Assembly (NCBI GenBank): GCA_013289585.1
Contig: JABCZR010000015.1
Span: 1 to 64,000, forward strand
Origin: Acidobacteriota bacterium
Lineage (GTDB): Bacteria; Acidobacteriota; Terriglobia; Acidiferrales; UBA7541
DNA length: 64,000 nucleotides
Direction: 5' to 3'
Position numbers and translations under genes: made by a program. This document shows, piece after piece, positions 55,317-63,327 of the stretch (the first letter of the stretch is position 1; each line of letters opens with the position of its first letter). A model generated the notes under the pieces. That model was not told where the DNA came from. It ran no database searches and worked only from the letters and a program-made list of their open reading frames with translations.

Positions 55317-55569
55317 TTCTTAGCACCCAAGAATCCCGGATTGCTGAAATTGCCTTCGTTTGCTGATTCCCCAGGTGGGGCTGTAGAGTTCCCGGCTGTC
55401 GTATATTAGTGCTCGGGTGCTGACTCGGCGTTTCTATTTGTTGATTGGGACCGCGAAAAAAATACTACCTGGGAGTTGAGGCATTGCCTCCCACTGCTCA
55501 CTGCAAATTTGCGAACTTGCCCCGCCGGAAACTGCTAGTCTATTTCGCCGTTTCCGGAATGGAGTCCCT
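55317..55569. other. intergenic region between cytochrome and glycosylase genes
   Basis: About 250 bases of divergent promoter space. A GAGGCA-T-TGCCTC palindrome lies at about 55479-55491. No clear promoter could be assigned. Confidence 0.3.
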
Positions 55570-56334
55570 GTGACCGAAACATCCACCATCCTCTCCTTTG
55601 ACCTTGCAGAGGCCACCAAGTACCTCGCCGAACGAGACGAATGCCTGAAACGCCTGATCGCAGAAACTCTCCCGTTCCAAATCGACGTCGCCGACACCCA
55701 ATCTCCTTACGAAGTCCTTCTCGAATCCATCGCCTACCAATCCATCTCCGGTAAAGCCGCCGCCACCATCTTCGGCCGTGTCAAAGCCCTCTGCAACCAC
55801 GGCCGCGCACCTACACCCGAAGAAATGCTAAAGCTGCGCAAGCCCGCCCTGCGCAAAGCGGGGCTCTCCGGCGCAAAAGTCCTTGCCATGAAGGATCTCG
55901 CCAGGAAAACCATCGAAGGCATCGTCCCCACGTTCGAAGAAGCCGAAAAGCTCTCCGACGAAGAACTCGTTAAGCGCCTTGTCTCCGTCCGCGGCATCGG
56001 TGCCTGGACCGTCGAAATGTTCCTGATCTTCCGCCTCGGCCGCCCCGACGTCCTCCCCATACACGACCTCGGCGTGAAGAAAGGCTGGTCCGTCGCCTAC
56101 GGCAAGAAACATATGCCCAAGCCCAAGGAACTCCTCGCCTTCGGCGAACGCTGGCGCCCCTACCGCACCGTCGCCAGTTGGTATATGTGGCGCGCCTTCG
56201 AACGCGCCGGATACGCCACCACCAACAAAATCCGCCCCGCCAAATCCCGCAAACGCAAGTCCCTCAAAGCCATTTCCCGCAAACGCAAATCTAAACGCCC
56301 CCTCCACCCTCCCCACCGCCGCAAGGCCACGTAG
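55570..56334 (+). CDS. AlkA-like DNA-3-methyladenine glycosylase with basic tail
   Basis: 254 aa from GTG; an upstream ATG is out of frame. HhH-GPD fold: ESIAYQSISGKAAATIFGR, then the helix-hairpin-helix LVSVRGIGAWTVEMFLIF and catalytic Asp in VLPIHDLGVKKG. Removes alkylated bases. The last 40 residues form a Lys/Arg tail with RKRKS repeated twice, absent from E. coli AlkA, likely for non-specific DNA binding. Confidence 0.9.
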   Translation: MTETSTILSFDLAEATKYLAERDECLKRLIAETLPFQIDVADTQSPYEVLLESIAYQSISGKAAATIFGRVKALCNHGRAPTPEEMLKLRKPALRKAGLSGAKVLAMKDLARKTIEGIVPTFEEAEKLSDEELVKRLVSVRGIGAWTVEMFLIFRLGRPDVLPIHDLGVKKGWSVAYGKKHMPKPKELLAFGERWRPYRTVASWYMWRAFERAGYATTNKIRPAKSRKRKSLKAISRKRKSKRPLHPPHRRKAT

Positions 56335-56456
56335 GGGCGCGCCGCCCTACCCTGCCTCAGTCCTTTCCTCGTACTTTCCGTGTAAGGTCCGCCTTCTCGG
56401 GTGGACGGATCCTCCCCCTCGCCCGTCGCGTATTCCCACAGGCGCACTAGTTTCCC

Positions 56457-56485
56457 TTGACATCCCTATTCTATTTCACTAATCT
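56457..56485 (+). promoter_or_regulatory. sigma-70-type promoter without a downstream gene
   Basis: TTGACA (56457-56462), exactly 17 bases, TAATCT (56480-56485). A good match to consensus, but the next plus-strand gene is 900 bases away and a hairpin plus T-run follows within 30 bases. Confidence 0.6.
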
Positions 56486-56513
56486 GTCACTCAGGTAAAC
56501 ATCTCATTGGAGT

Positions 56514-56537
56514 GCGGCAGTCTTGCTGCCGCTTTTC
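56514..56537 (+). terminator. GCGGCAG hairpin with T-run
   Basis: GCGGCAG-TCTTG-CTGCCGC followed by TTTTCTTT. Preceded by GGAGT just as the hairpin after pqqD, so it also belongs to the GGAGTGCGG repeat family. Confidence 0.65.
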
Positions 56538-56633
56538 TTTCCTCGCCACTCCATCCGCGCACGCCGAAGCCTTTTTCTCGCTAGAGAACAACACATAGCG
56601 TGCAAACAGCACTTGCACATTTTTGGTGCAATG

Positions 56634-56725
56634 TAAGTCCTTTAGAATGCACACTTCCAAGCCATCCCGGAGCTGCAGATAACAAAGGACTTACGGAAAC
56701 TATAAGTCCTTTAGAATGAACACTT
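56634..56725. repeat. direct repeat pair around an inverted half-copy
   Basis: TAAGTCCTTTAGAATG plus ACACTT at 56634-56656 recurs at 56703-56725 with one mismatch in 23. AAAGGACTTA, the reverse complement of the first ten bases, lies between them at 56684-56693. Function unknown; iteron-like or a mobile remnant. Confidence 0.7.
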
Positions 56726-56766
56726 ACAAAAAGGGGGGGGGGTAGAGAAATCAACCCAACGCAATC

Positions 56767-57246
56767 TCACCTGCTTACACCTAATTCCTTCACCATCAAA
56801 TACATAGCCGCAATTCCCGCCAACAAAACGCCACTCTCGAGCGAAACCGAAATCCGGTGCAATCGGCTGAACTCCGCGAGCAGCGGACTATCCGCCGCTG
56901 TCGCCTGGATCGAGCCCATCTGCACCCGCAGCGCCGCCATCTTCGGACTCACCGCATGCTGGGACACCACCGTCAACCCAATCATCAGCAAGACGCATAG
57001 CGCCGCCGGTCCCGCAAGATTGGAAACCGAGCGAGTCCGCAACAATCGCGCCACCAAGATCGCAATCCCGCAGACCACCCCGATCATGTGCATCCACCAC
57101 AACCCGTACCCCACCATAGCCCCCGCCTGGTCCCGGCTCGCCAAAATCCGAAACGCCCCCGGCGCCACCACAAAGCTCAGGAACACATCGCTCCCCAGCC
57201 AAAGGCTCAAACCTAGAAACTCAATTGTACGAAGGAAGGTTGACAT
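56767..57246 (-). CDS. DUF4149-like membrane protein
   Basis: 159 aa, four TM helices. Starts RTIEFLGLSLWLGSDVFLSFVVAPGAF, typical of DUF4149, with a GYGLWWMHMIG helix and a SVSLESGVLLAGIAAMYLM end. No function is established for the family. The G10 tract lies 24 bases beyond its stop codon. Confidence 0.78.
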   Translation of the reverse strand: MSTFLRTIEFLGLSLWLGSDVFLSFVVAPGAFRILASRDQAGAMVGYGLWWMHMIGVVCGIAILVARLLRTRSVSNLAGPAALCVLLMIGLTVVSQHAVSPKMAALRVQMGSIQATAADSPLLAEFSRLHRISVSLESGVLLAGIAAMYLMVKELGVSR

Positions 57247-57290
57247 GCTTCGATTTTAGCTAGAATGTCTCTTGGCGCGGAATCAAAAGA

Positions 57291-57367
57291 TGGTGGGCGA
57301 CAAAGGACTTGAACCTTTGACCTCTCCCGTGTGAGGGGAGCGCTCTAACCAACTGAGCTAGTCGCCC
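57291..57367 (-). tRNA. tRNA-Val (anticodon CAC)
   Basis: Minus-strand cloverleaf: acceptor GGGCGAC/GTCGCCC, D arm with GCTCAGTTGGTTAGAGC, anticodon stem CTCCC/GGGAG with loop CTCACAC (anticodon CAC, reading GUG), T arm AAAGG-TTCAAGT-CCTTT, discriminator A and an encoded CCA end. 77 bases including CCA. Confidence 0.96.
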
Positions 57368-57409
57368 GTAATCATCATTTGTATCAGGAAGGACCCGGGT
57401 TTTCAACCA

Positions 57410-58357
57410 GTGCCGACGGCCACCTCTCAAATCGTCTCGCAGCTCCAGCGCTCCATTGCCCGCGCCATCTACGGCAAGGAAGACGCCATCCAGCTCGCGC
57501 TGATCACTCTCCTTGCGCGCGGCCACTTGCTTATCGAAGATGTCCCCGGTGTTGGCAAGACCACACTGGCGCAAGCGCTCGCGAAATCATTTCATTGCAG
57601 CTTTCAGCGCATCCAATTCACTTCCGATTTGCTCCCCAGCGACGTTCTCGGCGTCAGCGTCTATAATCCAGAATCCCGCGAATTTGAATTCCGCCCCGGC
57701 CCGATTTTTGCCAACGTTGTTCTCGCCGATGAAATCAATCGGACCACGCCGCGCACGCAATCCGCGCTGCTCGAAGCCATGAACGAAGCGCAAGTCACCG
57801 TAGACGGCAAAACACTGACGCTTCCACAACCCTTTCTCGTCATTGCCACGCAAAACCCCGTCGAACATCACGGAACCTATCCTCTACCCGAATCGCAACT
57901 CGATCGTTTCCTGATGCGCATCAAGATGGGCTACCCCTCGCACGAAACCGAAAAAGAAATCCTGCGCAAGCGCGTAGGCGACAACCCTCTCGACGCGCTC
58001 GAGCCGCTGGCCGACGTCAGCGAAGTCCTGGCCATGCAAGACACGGTCGCGCACGTAAAAGTGGACTCCAGCCTTCACGACTACGCTCTCGAAATCGTCA
58101 ATCGCACGCGCACCACCGAGCAGCTCACTCTCGGCGTCAGCCCTCGCGGCACCCTGATGCTCCAGCGCGCCGCCCAGGCCCGCGCCTTCCTCGATGGCCG
58201 CGATTATTGCCTGCCGGACGATTTCAAGCATCTGGCCGTCTCCGTTTTTTCGCATCGTGTCGTCGCCAGCTCGCGCCACGCCTCGCTGCAGAAGAAATCG
58301 GAAGCCACGGAATCCGTGCTGCGCGAAATCGTCGAATCCGTCCCAGTTCCTTTGTGA
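57410..58357 (+). CDS. MoxR-family AAA ATPase
   Basis: 315 aa. Walker A EDVPGVGKTTLAQALA, Walker B NVVLADEINRTTPRTQSALLEAM, sensor region FLVIATQNPVEHHGTYPLPESQLDRF. MoxR ATPases act as chaperones in maturation of enzymes or surface proteins and are usually next to DUF58 and transglutaminase genes, as here. Confidence 0.94.
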   Translation: MPTATSQIVSQLQRSIARAIYGKEDAIQLALITLLARGHLLIEDVPGVGKTTLAQALAKSFHCSFQRIQFTSDLLPSDVLGVSVYNPESREFEFRPGPIFANVVLADEINRTTPRTQSALLEAMNEAQVTVDGKTLTLPQPFLVIATQNPVEHHGTYPLPESQLDRFLMRIKMGYPSHETEKEILRKRVGDNPLDALEPLADVSEVLAMQDTVAHVKVDSSLHDYALEIVNRTRTTEQLTLGVSPRGTLMLQRAAQARAFLDGRDYCLPDDFKHLAVSVFSHRVVASSRHASLQKKSEATESVLREIVESVPVPL

Positions 58358-58373
58358 TTTTGTTGCTTTGAGC

Positions 58374-59714
58374 GTGCAATCCACTGTCGCGCAACTCTGG
58401 GCCAAGGCCGACCGCCCCGGTGTCCGCGCATTCCTTCTCTCCATCGTGGCACTCTCCGCCGCGCTTCTTCTCGCGCTCTATTCCGGCGCGGCTGCGGAGC
58501 TCGGCCAGGTCTGGCTCGCGAGTACTTCCGCGCTCATCGCGCTGGCCGTCGCCGGCTGGGTAGGCGTCACGCTCGTTCCGGTGCTGGCAAAGCGCACGCC
58601 GCTCCGCTGGATCGGCTACAAAATGGAATACCGCGTCACGCGCGATGGCTGGATCTACATGGCCGGAATTCTGCTCGTCGCGCTCCCGGCGCTCAACACC
58701 GGCAACAATCTCCTCTTCCTGATTCTTGCCAGCCTGATTGCCGTGATTCTAATGTCAGGAATTCTTTCTTCCATCACGCTCTCCGGCATCGAAATGCGCC
58801 TCGAACTGCCCGAGCACATCTTCGCCGCTCAACCTGTACGCGCCATGGTGGAACTGGACAATCAAAAATTAACGCTGCCTTCCTTCTCCTTGCGAGTGGA
58901 AGCCGCAAAAATCAAGGGCGCTCCTGCCGCGGCCATGCTCGATACGCCGGTTTATTTTCCTTATCTCCCCAAGCGCGACCACGTGCAGCAAAGCGTGCCC
59001 ATGATTTTTCCGCGCCGCGGCGTGTACCGCCAGGAAGCTTTCCGCATCGTCACCCGCTTTCCATTCGGATTCCTGCAGAAATCGCGTCACGTGAATTTGA
59101 AAACCGAAGCACTGGTCTATCCATCGGTAGGGCCGAGCGAGGAATATCTGGAAATCCTGCCGGGCATTCAAGGAGCGCTGGAAAGTCTGGCGAAAGGCCG
59201 CGGCCAGGATCTCTATGCGCTGCGCGATTACGTTCCCACGGACAGCGCGCGCCACGTGCACTGGAAAGCTTCCGCACGCTACGGTTCATTAATGGTCCGC
59301 GAATTCGCGCGCGAGGATGATTGCCGCATCCTGCTGGTTCTCGACCCGCATCTTTCGGCGAACAAAACCGCCGGCCCCCAGCCCGAAGCCGGCGCGACGA
59401 ATGACCGCTTCGAGCGCGCGGTGACCATCTGCGCCAGCCTGGCCTGGCATTTCTACGAAAGCAAATCGCTGCTGCAATTCCGGGGCGCCACCATGGAAAC
59501 TCCCCTCGCTCCAGCCGAGGAAATTATTTTCTCCGTCCTCCGCTACCTCGCGCTCGAACAGCCACTGCCACCCGACCCCCGTCAATCGCTCATGGCCGAT
59601 CTTGCAGCGTCTCCTGATCTTTTCAAAATTATCGTCACCAGCCAGCCCCGCGGCTCCATTCCTGCCGCCGTCTGGAGTTCTTCCTACGTCGTGTTCCTCG
59701 AGGATTCCAAGTAG
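58374..59714 (+). CDS. DUF58 membrane protein
   Basis: 446 aa from a GTG 17 bases after the moxR stop; TTG two codons earlier is an alternative, while the track ATG lies inside moxR. Two N-terminal hydrophobic regions (about 20-62 and 93-130) precede a DUF58 core with ALRDYVPTDSARHVHWKASARYGSLMVREF. Works with MoxR in an undefined maturation process. The GGACAGGCA repeats follow its stop. Confidence 0.88.
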   Translation: MQSTVAQLWAKADRPGVRAFLLSIVALSAALLLALYSGAAAELGQVWLASTSALIALAVAGWVGVTLVPVLAKRTPLRWIGYKMEYRVTRDGWIYMAGILLVALPALNTGNNLLFLILASLIAVILMSGILSSITLSGIEMRLELPEHIFAAQPVRAMVELDNQKLTLPSFSLRVEAAKIKGAPAAAMLDTPVYFPYLPKRDHVQQSVPMIFPRRGVYRQEAFRIVTRFPFGFLQKSRHVNLKTEALVYPSVGPSEEYLEILPGIQGALESLAKGRGQDLYALRDYVPTDSARHVHWKASARYGSLMVREFAREDDCRILLVLDPHLSANKTAGPQPEAGATNDRFERAVTICASLAWHFYESKSLLQFRGATMETPLAPAEEIIFSVLRYLALEQPLPPDPRQSLMADLAASPDLFKIIVTSQPRGSIPAAVWSSSYVVFLEDSK

Positions 59715-59784
59715 GACAGGCATTCCTGCCTGTCCTCTTCGTCCGAAAAATTTTCACTACCCGGACAGACAAGAATGTCTGTCC
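59714..59784. repeat. two palindromic repeats of the GGACAGACA family
   Basis: GGACAGGCA-TTCC-TGCCTGTCC (59714-59735) and GGACAGACA-AGAA-TGTCTGTCC (59763-59784), both perfect 9-bp stems with 4-base loops. Same family as at 12442. They fill the gap before mutY. Confidence 0.8.
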
Positions 59785-59814
59785 TGCTCAGCTGTGCGAG
59801 AATATCTCCGCAGC

Positions 59815-60942
59815 ATGCTGAACAAGCGCCAGCTCGGCAAGTTTAGAAAACAACTCCTTGGATGGTTCCGGCAATTCCGGCGCGATCTGCCGTGGCGCCG
59901 CACGCGAGATCCCTACCGTATCTGGCTATCGGAAATCATGCTGCAACAGACGCGCGTTGCCGCGGTGATTCCCTACTACGAACGATTTGTAAATCGCTTC
60001 CCCGATGTTCATGTGCTGGCAGCCGCACCGGAAGAAGAAGTGCTGCGCTTGTGGTCCGGGTTGGGCTACTACAGCCGCGCGCGCAATTTGCAGAAGGCTG
60101 CAAAACAGATTGTCACCAAACATGCAGGCCAGTTTCCCACACGCGTGGATGACGCACTCGCTTTGCCGGGAATCGGCAACTACACGGCAGCAGCAATTCT
60201 AAGCATCGCTTTCGGAGAAGAACTTGCGGTCCTGGACGGAAACGTTGCGCGGGTCCTCGCGCGCCTCGGAGCGATTCGCGGCGACCTGCGTGAATCGCGC
60301 CGGTGGCAAGAGCTGCAAAAATCTGCTGACAAATATCTCGATCCTCAATCACCCGGCGATTGGAACCAGGCCATGATGGAACTTGGTGCCACGCGGTGCA
60401 CACCGAAATCGCCGCAATGCTTGATCTGCCCCGTCGCGCAATTTTGCGAAGGCCGCAAGCTCGGCATAGTCGAAAGCTTGCCCGAGAAACGCAAGAAGCG
60501 AGCCACCGTAGAAGTCGCTCTCGCGGCCGCCGTGTTTGCAGATGCAGATGGCCAGACTTTTCTGCTTCCACCGCCGCATGGCAAGGACGAACAGGCTACG
60601 GTCGATCATATTCCCACACTCGTTTCCAGGATGTGGCACTTCCCCACCATTTCTGTCGACGGGGATCCCGTCGCGGAACTGCGACGATGTCTTCGGGGAA
60701 TCTTGCCCGACGCAAAAAACGGCAAATGGAAATTTGTGCCGGCCGATAATGTCCGTCATGCCGTAACCTACCGCGCGATCACCGTCGCCCCATTCCTCGT
60801 CCAAGTAAAAAAACTCCCTCGCATCACTGGCGCGAAGCGCGTTCCGCTGCGTGATATTTCCAGCTTGCCCGTCTCGAATCTCACGCGAAAAACCGCTCAC
60901 GCGGCCCTGAGGTCGTTTACTGCCGCCCCAAAAACGCGCTGA
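59815..60942 (+). CDS. mutY: A/G-specific adenine glycosylase MutY
   Basis: 375 aa from MLNKRQLGKF; the track ORF extends 71 codons through the repeats. Contains LSEIMLQQTRVAAVIPYY, helix-hairpin-helix LPGIGNYTAAAILSIAFG with catalytic Asp in AVLDGNVARVLARL, and the 4Fe-4S ligands C-x6-C-x2-C-x5-C in CTPKSPQCLICPVAQFC. The C-terminal part is a divergent NUDIX-like domain for 8-oxoG recognition. It removes A opposite 8-oxoG. Sits inside an otherwise typical MoxR-DUF58-transglutaminase cluster. Confidence 0.95.
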   Translation: MLNKRQLGKFRKQLLGWFRQFRRDLPWRRTRDPYRIWLSEIMLQQTRVAAVIPYYERFVNRFPDVHVLAAAPEEEVLRLWSGLGYYSRARNLQKAAKQIVTKHAGQFPTRVDDALALPGIGNYTAAAILSIAFGEELAVLDGNVARVLARLGAIRGDLRESRRWQELQKSADKYLDPQSPGDWNQAMMELGATRCTPKSPQCLICPVAQFCEGRKLGIVESLPEKRKKRATVEVALAAAVFADADGQTFLLPPPHGKDEQATVDHIPTLVSRMWHFPTISVDGDPVAELRRCLRGILPDAKNGKWKFVPADNVRHAVTYRAITVAPFLVQVKKLPRITGAKRVPLRDISSLPVSNLTRKTAHAALRSFTAAPKTR

Positions 60943-61006
60943 GAGTTATCCTTTCGCCCAGCCGCCACCTGCCAAGCCTCGCAAGTGTTACGATTAAAAG
61001 TCCGCC

Positions 61007-63253
61007 ATGGCCGCCTCGCTTGCAACCCCGCGCATTTCCGCTTTGCCTGCCGAGCGATTCTTTCGCACCTCGCTTTCGCTGCTGATTCTGAGCTCCATCC
61101 TCACTCTGGTCAGCACCGGAAAGCTCGATATTGTCACCATCATTGTTGCGCCGCTGGCCGCGCTCCTTAAGGGCTACCGGTGGTGGCATGGCCGTCCCGC
61201 CGAACTCTCTTCCCGCGCCGCCACCTGGAGCGTTCTGGCCTATCTGGTTTTCTTCCCTGTGGACGTTGTGTTTCTTTCGCGCTCACTGGTAGGCAACTCC
61301 GCGAATCCGCCGCTCTATGCCGCGCTGGTGGCCGCGGTGCATTTTCTGATCTATGTCACGCTGATCCGCTTTTACAGCGCCGTCAGCGATCGCGACGCAA
61401 CGTTTCTCACCATGCTTTCTTTCGCGGGGATCCTGGCCGCTGCAGTGCTCACCGTGGACACCACGTTCCTCATTTTCTTTTTCACTTATCTGCTGTTTGG
61501 AGTGGCTACGTTTGCCGGCATGGAATTACGCCGCGGCGCGGTGGGCGCGGTCGTTCCCGCACTCACGGCGCAACCAGAGCGCGACCGCAAACTCACGCGC
61601 GCGTTGAGTCTCGCCGCACTTTCCGTGGCCCTGGGTGCGATCGCACTCGGAATCGTCCTATTTTTCTTTTTTCCGCGCTTCAACGCCGGCTACCTGGGAC
61701 GCACCAGCTTCAGCCCCTCGCTGATGACCGGCTTCAGCGAAAATGTCGAGCTCGGCCAAATCGGCGAGATCAAGAAAAATTCGGAAGTTGTCATGCGCGT
61801 GCAGACCGGCAGGCCCATCGGCTACGACCGCCTCCGCTGGCGCGGCATTGCGCTCACCACTTTCGATGGACGGCGCTGGACGACGCTCGATCACCGGCCT
61901 CGGGAGCTGCGCCCCAGAGAAGATGGCTGGATCGACACCGCGGATCAGCCGCAAAAAACGGAAGCACCTGCGCCGGGAATTCTTTTCACCATATTTCTGG
62001 AACCGCTGGCCACCGACGCGATCTTTGTTCCCGGCAAAGTCATAAAGCTCCAAGGAAACTTCACCGGCGAGGGCGGGAATTCTTTCGCCGCCATGCGCCG
62101 CTCTTACATCTTTCGTGATTTCACCGGCACTCTGCTAAATCCTTTCCACAACTACAGCGCCATCCGATATGCCGGCTTCTCTCGGCTGACCCCGCTCAAC
62201 GCCTCGAAGCTCCGCGCGGCTCCGACGGACTATTCACCGGACGTCGTTGAAACCTATCTGCAGCTTCCTGCGCAGCTCGATCCACGCATCCCGGAACTCG
62301 CCAAACAAATCACGCGCAACGCAAAAACCCCTTTCGATAAAGCCCTGATGATCGAAAGCTATCTTCGCGACCGGTTCACCTACACGCTGACGCTGACCGG
62401 CCAGCCCGGCGATGACCCGCTAGCGCATTTTCTGTTCGAAACGCACGCCGGCCACTGCGAATATTTCGCTTCGGCGATGACCATCATGTTGCGCACCATC
62501 GGCGTACCATCGCGCGAAGTCAACGGTTTCCTCCCCGGCGAATACAACGACCTCGGCGGCGATTACATCGTCCGCGCGAGTGACGCTCACAGCTGGGTGG
62601 AAGTCTATTTCCCCGGAAATGAATGGCAGGTTTTCGATCCCACACCGGCGGCTCCTGAAAATTCGGCCAGTATCATCACGCGCCTCGGGCAGTACGCGGA
62701 TTGGCTGGAAATCACCTGGAGCGAATGGGTGGTCGGCTACGACTTCGCCCACCAATTGGTCCTGGCGCAGAACGTGCAGCAAACCTCGCGAAATTGGAGC
62801 GAAACGGCGCGCCACTGGTTCGCCCAAAAGCAGCGTGCCGCCAAGCGATGGATGAAGTCGTGGCAATATGAGCACGGCGCGGCGGGCTTCCTCCTTCCAT
62901 TAACTCTTGTCGTGCTGCTGGTGGCGTTGCGCTTCAACCTGATCCCCGCGCTCCTCCGGCGCCTTCGCCTGTTTTTGCAATTGCGGTCCGCGCGCTCCGC
63001 GCGGAACAATCCTCAGCTTGCTTCGCGGCTGTACGCCGAACTGTTGCGGACGATGGCGCGCCGCGGGTTGATGCGTTTCGAATCACAAACGCCTTTCGAG
63101 TTCGCCGCGACGGTACATGCGCCAAATCTCGTTTCGCCTGTCCGCGAATTCACGCAAATTTATGCTCACGCTCGCTTCGGCGGCGCCCCCTGCGATACCA
63201 CCCGCCTCCGTCTATTGCTCGACCAGATTCGATTGGTCCTGCGGTCCCGCTGA
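61007..63253 (+). CDS. TgpA-like membrane transglutaminase
   Basis: 748 aa. Six or seven N-terminal TM helices (about 20-225, DUF3488-like), a large periplasmic transglutaminase domain with Cys in HAGHCEYFASAM, His in SDAHSWVEVYF and Asp in WQVFDPTPA, one more TM (about 625-645) and a short cytoplasmic DUF4129-like end. Usual third member of MoxR/DUF58 clusters. The ATG has TACGAT 12 bases upstream, so a very short leader is possible. Confidence 0.92.
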   Translation: MAASLATPRISALPAERFFRTSLSLLILSSILTLVSTGKLDIVTIIVAPLAALLKGYRWWHGRPAELSSRAATWSVLAYLVFFPVDVVFLSRSLVGNSANPPLYAALVAAVHFLIYVTLIRFYSAVSDRDATFLTMLSFAGILAAAVLTVDTTFLIFFFTYLLFGVATFAGMELRRGAVGAVVPALTAQPERDRKLTRALSLAALSVALGAIALGIVLFFFFPRFNAGYLGRTSFSPSLMTGFSENVELGQIGEIKKNSEVVMRVQTGRPIGYDRLRWRGIALTTFDGRRWTTLDHRPRELRPREDGWIDTADQPQKTEAPAPGILFTIFLEPLATDAIFVPGKVIKLQGNFTGEGGNSFAAMRRSYIFRDFTGTLLNPFHNYSAIRYAGFSRLTPLNASKLRAAPTDYSPDVVETYLQLPAQLDPRIPELAKQITRNAKTPFDKALMIESYLRDRFTYTLTLTGQPGDDPLAHFLFETHAGHCEYFASAMTIMLRTIGVPSREVNGFLPGEYNDLGGDYIVRASDAHSWVEVYFPGNEWQVFDPTPAAPENSASIITRLGQYADWLEITWSEWVVGYDFAHQLVLAQNVQQTSRNWSETARHWFAQKQRAAKRWMKSWQYEHGAAGFLLPLTLVVLLVALRFNLIPALLRRLRLFLQLRSARSARNNPQLASRLYAELLRTMARRGLMRFESQTPFEFAATVHAPNLVSPVREFTQIYAHARFGGAPCDTTRLRLLLDQIRLVLRSR

Positions 63254-63327
63254 ATCCTCGATACCAGCTGGCTTCGTCCGCTCATGTTACAATTGAGAAT
63301 TGCGCAAAGGCTCAAATTCACTGCTTT

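Larger units (their letters stand above)
56335..56766. other. gene-free region with promoter, hairpin and direct repeats
   Basis: About 430 bases with no protein gene. Contents from left: a GTAGGG...CCCTAC imperfect palindrome at 56331-56350, a sigma-70-type promoter, a GCGGCAG hairpin with T-run, a TTGCAC/GTGCAA inverted repeat (56613-56631), two 23-bp direct repeats and a run of ten G at 56733-56742. Confidence 0.7.
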
